From Acidobacteriaceae bacterium (GTDB lineage: Bacteria > Acidobacteriota > Terriglobia > Terriglobales > Acidobacteriaceae): DNA of 10,740 nt. A program made the translations under genes and the position numbers. The stretch is from NCBI GenBank assembly GCA_030049955.1, contig JASIJX010000193.1:1-10740 (forward strand). The letters are read 5' to 3'. Under the pieces are notes generated by a model that had not been told where the DNA came from, did no database searches, and saw nothing but the letters and a program-made list of their open reading frames with translations. Shown here piece after piece: positions 6,654 to 10,740 of the stretch. Each line of letters opens with the position of its first letter. Position 1 is the first letter of the stretch.

Positions 6654-7547
6654 GTGGCAATTGACGTAAAGGTCGGTTCTGCGCCCGATAGCTGGGGCGT
6701 TTGGTTCCCAGATGATCCCAAGCAGATACCTTGGGAACGCTATTTGGATGAGGTAGCCGCGGCAGGCTATGCGTGGACCGAACTGGGCCCATTCGGCTAC
6801 TTGCCCGCCGATCCTGCCCGCCTTGCCCCGGTCCTTCAGGAACATGGGCTCCAGGTGACCACCGGCGGAATAATGAGGCACTTTGATGACGCCGCTCTCT
6901 GGCCAGCCATCGAGGCCGAAATACACATGGCTGGGTCGATGCTGCAGCAACTCGGAGCGCCGTATCTACTCTTCATCGAAGACACCTACACGAATCTGCT
7001 CACGGGTCAGCCGTTGCGACCCAGCACGTTAGATGATGATGGATGGAAGAGGCTCATCGACGCTCTGCATCGCGCTGCGCGGCTCGCCCGCGAGCGCTAC
7101 GGTCTGCAATCTGTGTTTCATCCTCATGCGGAAACACACGTGGAGTATGAAGATCAAATCGAAAAATTTCTTGAAGACACAGACCCGCAACTGATCGCTC
7201 TCTGCTTCGACACCGGGAACCACGCCTATCGCGGAGGAGATGCGGTGGAATTCATGCGTCGCCATCACGACCGCATTCCTTATCTGCATATCAAGAGCGT
7301 AAACAGCGAGCTGCGGAAGCAGGTCAACGCTAAGCACATTCCCTTTGCGAAGGCCGTAGAAATGGGAACCTTTTGCGACCCCTCTGAAGGCGTCGTCGAC
7401 TTCGCGGCCTTCCGGGATGTGCTGGACAGCATCAATTACCAAGGCTGGGTTATTGTCGAGCAGGATATGTACCCGGCGCCCTTTGACAAACCTCTTCCTA
7501 TTGCCAAACGCACTCGGCAATATCTCAAGGAGATCGGCATAGGATAA
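6654..7547 (+). CDS. IolE-like TIM-barrel protein (sugar isomerase/epimerase or inosose-dehydratase type)
   Basis: This 297-residue protein belongs to the xylose-isomerase-like TIM-barrel superfamily and most resembles IolE, the enzyme that dehydrates 2-keto-myo-inositol. The start is GTG at 6654, placed 5 bases after GGAGG (6644-6648); a TTG at 6642 inside the ribosome-binding site is the only longer alternative, and the ATG at 6652 is out of frame. The N-terminal GSAPDSWGVW (8-17) and ELGPFGYLP (43-51) match the IolE layout. Probable metal or substrate residues are His156/His158 (FHPHAETH), Asp186 (CFDTGNH), His212 (YLHIKS) and Glu269 (WVIVEQD). It lies 34 bases after the transaldolase gene, probably in the same operon, and is the last plus-strand gene before a convergent block. 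The superfamily is certain. The exact reaction (dehydratase, isomerase or epimerase) is not. Confidence 0.85.
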   Translation: MAIDVKVGSAPDSWGVWFPDDPKQIPWERYLDEVAAAGYAWTELGPFGYLPADPARLAPVLQEHGLQVTTGGIMRHFDDAALWPAIEAEIHMAGSMLQQLGAPYLLFIEDTYTNLLTGQPLRPSTLDDDGWKRLIDALHRAARLARERYGLQSVFHPHAETHVEYEDQIEKFLEDTDPQLIALCFDTGNHAYRGGDAVEFMRRHHDRIPYLHIKSVNSELRKQVNAKHIPFAKAVEMGTFCDPSEGVVDFAAFRDVLDSINYQGWVIVEQDMYPAPFDKPLPIAKRTRQYLKEIGIG

Positions 7548-7558
7548 GAAACTCGAGG

Positions 7559-7571
7559 AGCTAGCCTAGCT
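7559..7571. repeat. Short perfect palindrome between convergent genes
   Basis: AGCTAGCCTAGCT reads as 6+1+6 dyad symmetry just after the IolE-like stop codon. It lies where transcription from both strands should end. There is no T-run on either side, so it is not a standard intrinsic terminator, and its sequence is unrelated to the TATNATA operators. Function unknown. Confidence 0.4.
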
Positions 7572-7782
7572 TGACCTCCGGGGTGCCAGCTCCACAGGTC
7601 AGAGCAGCAGATGCGCTGTCCAGGGCTCGCGGAACAGAATGAGTCTCTATCGTGCAATTTCTACGCCGAGCACCACCGTTTCGATAAAGCAAATCCTTTT
7701 TCAGGTAGAAGCGATGCTTGCAATCGAGATTGCAGACAGGTCCGATCGGTTTCGCGAGGACACGAAAGTCTTTCGAACTCAT
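7561..7782 (-). pseudogene. Truncated anaerobic sulfatase-maturating enzyme (radical SAM) remnant
   Basis: Reading from 7782 down to about 7681, the minus strand encodes FRVLAKPIGPVCNL followed by DCKHRFYLKKDLLYR. This lines up residue for residue with the N-terminus of AslB-type anaerobic sulfatase maturases, radical-SAM enzymes that make formylglycine in sulfatases. A good ribosome-binding site (AGGAG, 7 bases before the ATG) is still present. The gene is dead: the radical-SAM cluster motif CxxxCxxC reads Cys17, Cys21 and then Arg24 instead of Cys, and similarity stops after residue 34 of a protein that should have about 400. The rest of the frame to the stop at 7561 is unrelated. Between the start and the IolH-like stop are 76 bases with no recognisable gene. 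The remnant suggests that a sulfatase-related gene block once adjoined this locus. Confidence 0.8.
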
Positions 7783-7858
7783 AAAGATCTCCTAAGCCGC
7801 TGGAAGGCCTGCCATCATTCGGATGACCGGCGGGGCTCTTTCACCCAGCAGCAGTCCG

Positions 7859-8764
7859 TCAACTCTTCCAATATTTGTCAACGTAACGCTGCATTTCGGC
7901 ACGCATAAAGCGGGAAGAATCCAGAGCACGCTCCTCCCAAGCAAAGACGCACGCCGTCATGATACCGTCAAACCCTGCTTCTGCAAGGGTTTTGAAGAAT
8001 GCATCCCAGTCGATCTCTCCCTGGCCGATATCCATGTGTTGATGCACGCGTGCGGTCGAACCTGGGGGATTGATAATGTATCGCAGGCCTGACGAAGCCT
8101 TGTGGTTGAATGTGTCAGCGACATGGACGTGCGCCAAAACGGGGGCGCAGTCGCGGATCATCTGTACCATGTCGTCGCCGAAGTAAAAGGTGTGCGGTGC
8201 GCAGTAGAGAAGACGGACATTCTTGGAGTTGATGGTGCGAATCATGTCAACCGCAGGGTGCAGTGTTTCGACAAAGTCCTCAGGATGCGGTTCGATATTG
8301 AGCTGCAAGCCTTCCCTTTCGATGATGGGCACCAATTCATCCATCGAGCGCCACCAGGCCGATTCGCATGCTTCGGTGGTCGTGCCCCCACCACAACAGG
8401 AGGTGCGACTCCCTCGTTGGGGATGGGGACCACGACCGAACTCCGAGTTCAACGTATCAACACCCATCTCCACGGCGATCTCGATGGCCTTTTTCCAGTT
8501 TGCAATCGCCGTCTGCCGCTCCTCGTCATGCGGGCTGGCCCAGCGATACATGGGCAGAAGCGAAGCAATCTTGACATCGTGCTCCTTGAGAGCCTGCTTG
8601 AATGAGCGAATCCGCTCGGGATATACTCTCGGACGCACCCACCAATCCAGAAAATCTGCGCGGGGCGAAAGCTCAAGATATTCGTAGCCCAACTCCGCCA
8701 CCACCCGGGGAAGTTCTTCAAGTGTCAAATGGCGGACCATGTAGGGGTCTAATGCGATCTTCAT
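7859..8764 (-). CDS. IolH-like sugar isomerase/epimerase (xylose-isomerase-like TIM barrel)
   Basis: This 301-residue cytoplasmic TIM barrel resembles IolH of inositol operons. The start at 8764 is chosen because AAAGGA lies about 9 bases upstream and the protein then begins MKIALDPYMVRHLTLEELP, as the family does; a frame extension to 8866 adds only a basic, Pro-rich stretch. Family segments are GYEYLELSPRADFLDWW (26-42), LNSEFGRG (105-112), NIEPHPEDFVE (156-166, metal-ligand Glu158), LYCAPHTFYFGDD (186-198), HVHVADTFNHKASSGLRY (212-229), HQHMDIGQGEIDW (241-253) and VFAWEERA (273-280). The Asp ligand common in the wider superfamily is replaced in the CAPHTF segment, which seems normal for this subgroup. 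The gene is divergent from the aldolase at 9103, with its own operator (site 5) upstream. The precise reaction is unknown even for IolH. Confidence 0.85.
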   Translation of the reverse strand: MKIALDPYMVRHLTLEELPRVVAELGYEYLELSPRADFLDWWVRPRVYPERIRSFKQALKEHDVKIASLLPMYRWASPHDEERQTAIANWKKAIEIAVEMGVDTLNSEFGRGPHPQRGSRTSCCGGGTTTEACESAWWRSMDELVPIIEREGLQLNIEPHPEDFVETLHPAVDMIRTINSKNVRLLYCAPHTFYFGDDMVQMIRDCAPVLAHVHVADTFNHKASSGLRYIINPPGSTARVHQHMDIGQGEIDWDAFFKTLAEAGFDGIMTACVFAWEERALDSSRFMRAEMQRYVDKYWKS

Positions 8765-8869
8765 GGGATTTATCCTTTCCGGTTCATCGGGATAGCGTCC
8801 GCCACGGCGTGGGTACTTGAACAGGCCTGCTTTAGTGCGAGCCTGGATGCTCAATAGCATCGGCAATAT

Positions 8870-8884
8870 AACATATCATATTAT
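8870..8884. promoter_or_regulatory. Operator site 5 upstream of the IolH-like gene
   Basis: AACATATCATATTAT is centred on base 8877, with core TATCATA and a right half ATATTAT close to the consensus. On the minus strand, which faces its gene, it contains AAATAATATGATAT (complement of 8873-8886), identical over 14 bases to the SDR site at 1257-1270. It adjoins the likely minus-strand promoter. Confidence 0.6.
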
Positions 8885-9057
8885 TTGTAGCCTCCGATTT
8901 CTTGGGTAAACCGACGGATCTGCCAGCTGAAAAGTCACGCTCCCAGAGGCCGATCAAACGACAGCGCATACAGACTCCCGCCCTGCAAAGTAGACTGAGG
9001 CTCCACGGGCATGCAAGCTATCCGAAAAAACTACTTCGTTGTGTCTTTTTTAATTTC

Positions 9058-9072
9058 ATACTATTATAGTAT
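9058..9072. promoter_or_regulatory. Operator site 6 (perfect 15-base dyad) upstream of the aldolase
   Basis: ATACTATTATAGTAT is a perfect 7+1+7 palindrome centred on 9065. A -10-like TATAGT (9065-9070) lies inside it, exactly 12 bases before the ATG at 9077. The regulator's TATAAT stands at the same distance from its own ATG. A protein bound here would cover the promoter. Confidence 0.7.
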
Positions 9073-9076
9073 AAAA

Positions 9077-9106
9077 ATGAAACCTGAAGGGACGGAACCG
9101 ACTTGA
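9077..9106 (+). CDS. Possible nine-residue leader peptide overlapping the aldolase start
   Basis: The ORF encodes MKPEGTEPT and ends with a TGA (9104-9106) that overlaps the aldolase TTG start as TTGA. Its ATG lies where transcription from the -10 inside operator 6 should begin, so it could be translated without a leader and feed ribosomes to the TTG. In the decayed copy the matching triplet is ATC (3998-4000), so this start is not shared. It may be a chance ORF. Confidence 0.3.
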   Translation: MKPEGTEPT

Positions 9107-9945
9107 TTCGAGAGATTGATAAAGCTCTTCATTTCAAAGAGCGCCTCAAACGCAATGAAGTCTGCCTCGGTGCTCAAATCGCGCTTACCGATCCAACCGT
9201 GGTTGAGATCTTCGGCCGTGCAGGATTCGATTGGCTGGTCATCGACACAGAGCATTCCGCACAAAGTTCGCTAACCGTACAGGCGATGCTCCAAGCTGCA
9301 GTGGCCACGGATGCCGTCGCCCTGGCGCGACCGTTGCGTCTCGATGCGGATGAAATTCGGCGGTTTCTCGATCTCGGATCTCCGGGCGTGTTGTGCCCGT
9401 TCATCAACAATGCTGCCGAAGCCCGGCTTCTAGTAAGTGCCACCAGGTATCCCATGACTGGGATCCGCGGATGGGGGCCGCGTCGGGCGGCTATGCATGG
9501 GTTTGATAACGCCGAGTACCTCGAGCGTGCCAATGAAGCAATGATCTGCATTCCCGTCATCGAGTCTGCCGATGCCATCGAAAACATCGACGAGATTGTG
9601 GCTGTTGAAGGTATCGATGGTATTTCCGTCGGTCCGATGGACCTTTCCATGTCTCTCGGATGCTTCCAGCAGTTTACGAACCCAGTGTATTTGGAAGCTG
9701 TCGAGAAAGTTCGGGAGGCTTGCGCGCGCCATGGAAAGGCGATGGGCACCGGAACCTACAGCGGTGAACATGCGGCCTCGTGTATAGAGCGTGGAGATTC
9801 ACTCTTGCTAGTGGCAGGCGACGATCTCTTTTTGACTGCTGAGGCAAAGAGGCAGATCGTAGAATTGCATTCGGTGAAACAAGGACACACGGTGAACAAA
9901 GGAAATGGTCTTCCGAATCTCCAAAGCGGATTTCGCAGAAACTAG
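9103..9945 (+). CDS. HpcH/HpaI-family class II aldolase (2-oxo-3-deoxy sugar-acid type)
   Basis: This 280-residue, metal-dependent, pyruvate-type aldolase belongs to the family of HpaI, GarL and RhmA, which split 4-hydroxy-2-oxoacids into pyruvate and an aldehyde. Landmarks are LGAQIALTDP (22-31), VIDTEHS (46-52) with catalytic His51, LARP with Arg76, LGSPGVLCPFIN (91-102), RYPMTGIRGWGPRRA (115-129), the metal ligand Glu154 in IPVIES, and Asp180 in VGPMDLSMSLG (176-186). Spacing agrees with HpaI His45, Arg70, Glu149 and Asp175. TTG at 9103 is the only reasonable start: an in-frame stop lies at 9085-9087 and no ATG or GTG comes between. GAAGGGA at 9084-9090 is a distant ribosome-binding site. 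The last ~20 residues (from HTVNKGNG on) have no match in the relic copy and may be read-through past a duplication breakpoint. A 2-keto-3-deoxy sugar acid is the likely substrate; which one is unknown. Confidence 0.92.
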   Translation: MIREIDKALHFKERLKRNEVCLGAQIALTDPTVVEIFGRAGFDWLVIDTEHSAQSSLTVQAMLQAAVATDAVALARPLRLDADEIRRFLDLGSPGVLCPFINNAAEARLLVSATRYPMTGIRGWGPRRAAMHGFDNAEYLERANEAMICIPVIESADAIENIDEIVAVEGIDGISVGPMDLSMSLGCFQQFTNPVYLEAVEKVREACARHGKAMGTGTYSGEHAASCIERGDSLLLVAGDDLFLTAEAKRQIVELHSVKQGHTVNKGNGLPNLQSGFRRN

Positions 9946-10036
9946 ATTTGCAACACTCACCCAAATCGAAGCCCGGAACACCTAACAGGAGAGAGATTTT
10001 TCGGGCATTGAGAACTGCGCTTTAGTGAGGTCGGAC

Positions 10037-10740
10037 ATGGACAGACGTGAATTCATTCAAAGTTCCATTGCGGTAGCCGGGTCAGCTCTTCTATCGGCGC
10101 AAAAGCTTCGGGGGGATGCGCTCGAAAACGTGAAGATTGAATATATCCGGGAGACGATCCCAGCGTTCGAGATTCCCGCCTACAGCGGAATGCAGTACGA
10201 AGATCGAGTGCCGGATACGCTGGATATCGCGGAACGTGCGCGACTGGGCGTTCATTGCCTTACCGCAATCACCGATCCGCGTGCAGATTATGAAATTTTC
10301 TTTTGGGCGGATTTCTTTCGAGATCCTCCCATCATGAGTCATGACTTTAGCGACTGGTGCCAGAACGTGGAAGGCATGCTTGAGTCGCTTCCGCTTCTGC
10401 GTATGGCCAGTGGCAGCGATGAGAGCAGTAACGTCGATCGGGTCTGGATGGAGAGCCTGCTCAAATCTATCGGGCCTGACGGCCTGGTCTACTACCCTCT
10501 GAACGGAAGCCCCTGGGCCCGTTTGAATGCCGCGTGGGTGGCACCCGTATGGAGAGCCGACGAGACGACAGCGGACGTTCGCGATAAGTCCGTGAGTCAA
10601 GTCACCACTCCGAATCTGTGGCCGCGAGCGATGGCTGCGATGATGATCTACCACACTCGCGATGGGAATCCGATGTGGAAGCAGACCATCGAGCAAATGA
10701 TTCAGAGTATGTCCAAGCTGATCTCCGATCAAGGCGATTA
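10037..10740 (+). CDS. Tat-exported protein of unknown function (partial, runs off window)
   Basis: The frame is open from ATG 10037 to the window end (234 codons seen). GAGG lies about 7 bases upstream. The N-terminus MDRREFIQSSIAVAGSALL is a twin-arginine signal: the Arg-Arg pair with Phe after it, a short hydrophobic stretch, then an Ala-rich region near residues 15-28. The mature part is rich in Trp, Asp and Met, with segments ERARLGVHCL, FFWADFFRDPP, SHDFSDWCQ and SIGPDGLVYYPL. These remind me of hypothetical proteins common in Acidobacteriota and Planctomycetes that have an all-helical, glycosidase-like look, but I cannot name a family. It follows the aldolase by 91 bases with no clear promoter, so it may be co-transcribed. 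A periplasmic enzyme that releases the pathway's substrate from a polymer or conjugate is a reasonable guess, not an observation. Confidence 0.75.
   Translation, partial: MDRREFIQSSIAVAGSALLSAQKLRGDALENVKIEYIRETIPAFEIPAYSGMQYEDRVPDTLDIAERARLGVHCLTAITDPRADYEIFFWADFFRDPPIMSHDFSDWCQNVEGMLESLPLLRMASGSDESSNVDRVWMESLLKSIGPDGLVYYPLNGSPWARLNAAWVAPVWRADETTADVRDKSVSQVTTPNLWPRAMAAMMIYHTRDGNPMWKQTIEQMIQSMSKLISDQGD

Larger units (their letters stand above)
8765..9102. promoter_or_regulatory. Divergent intergenic region between the IolH-like and aldolase genes
   Basis: These ~340 bases hold two outward promoters and no gene that I can recognise. The left part is the ~90-base leader of the IolH-like gene, with TATATT on the minus strand near 8864-8869 as a possible -10 beside operator site 5. 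The right part has operator site 6 and a short leader ORF ahead of the aldolase. Bases ~8890-9030 show nothing notable. Confidence 0.6.

Noticed and set aside
8102..8687. Plus-strand ORFs of 154-167 codons opposite the IolH-like gene
   Set aside because: They are complements of a strongly conserved coding frame and show Arg/Ser/Pro-rich shadow composition.
1..10740. CRISPR array, tRNA/rRNA genes, insertion sequence or transposase
   Set aside because: No regularly spaced repeats, cloverleaf-like sequence, terminal inverted repeats or transposase motifs were seen on either strand.

Overview
The window is a carbohydrate-acid or polyol catabolic locus from a soil-type bacterium of moderately high GC. 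The gene mix fits Acidobacteriota (Terriglobia) best: a FadR-type GntR regulator, sugar-porter MFS, IolE-like and IolH-like TIM barrels, a HpcH/HpaI aldolase and a twin-arginine secreted protein. That assignment rests on gene style recalled from the phylum, not on a marker gene, and is moderate at best.

Layout, left to right. The last ~35 codons of a D-2-hydroxyacid dehydrogenase (1-110) are followed by a FadR/FCD-type GntR regulator (171-920), a ~500-base stretch with no recognisable gene, an SDR oxidoreductase (1417-2178) and a 12-helix sugar-porter MFS transporter (2448-3896). Next come a decayed HpcH/HpaI aldolase copy (4023-4290), a D-2-hydroxyacid dehydrogenase whose ATG overlaps the end of that relic (4287-5324), an unusual transaldolase-family protein (5504-6619) and an IolE-like TIM barrel (6654-7547). 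On the minus strand are a truncated anaerobic sulfatase-maturase remnant (7561-7782) and an IolH-like isomerase/epimerase (7859-8764). The plus strand resumes with the intact HpcH/HpaI aldolase (9103-9945) and the start of a Tat-exported protein that runs off the window (10037-end).

The locus appears to be held together by one regulator. Six 15-base sites, each with an invariant TATNATA core and dyad symmetry about the central base, lie upstream of the regulator, the SDR, the transporter, the aldolase relic/dehydrogenase operon, the IolH-like gene and the intact aldolase. I saw this core nowhere else in the window by eye. The GntR protein is the obvious candidate to bind them, with autoregulation and probable derepression by a pathway intermediate bound in its FCD domain.

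Inferred function: a sugar, sugar acid or inositol-like polyol is imported by the MFS protein, oxidised by the SDR, isomerised or dehydrated by the IolE-like and IolH-like TIM barrels, cleaved by the HpcH/HpaI aldolase and/or the transaldolase-family enzyme, and the oxoacid products are reduced or oxidised by the 2-hydroxyacid dehydrogenases. No sugar kinase is present in the window. The transaldolase carries Gln where classical transaldolases have their catalytic Glu, as fructose-6-phosphate aldolase does. Together these suggest a route that may differ from the textbook Iol and uronate pathways; the substrate cannot be read from the sequence.
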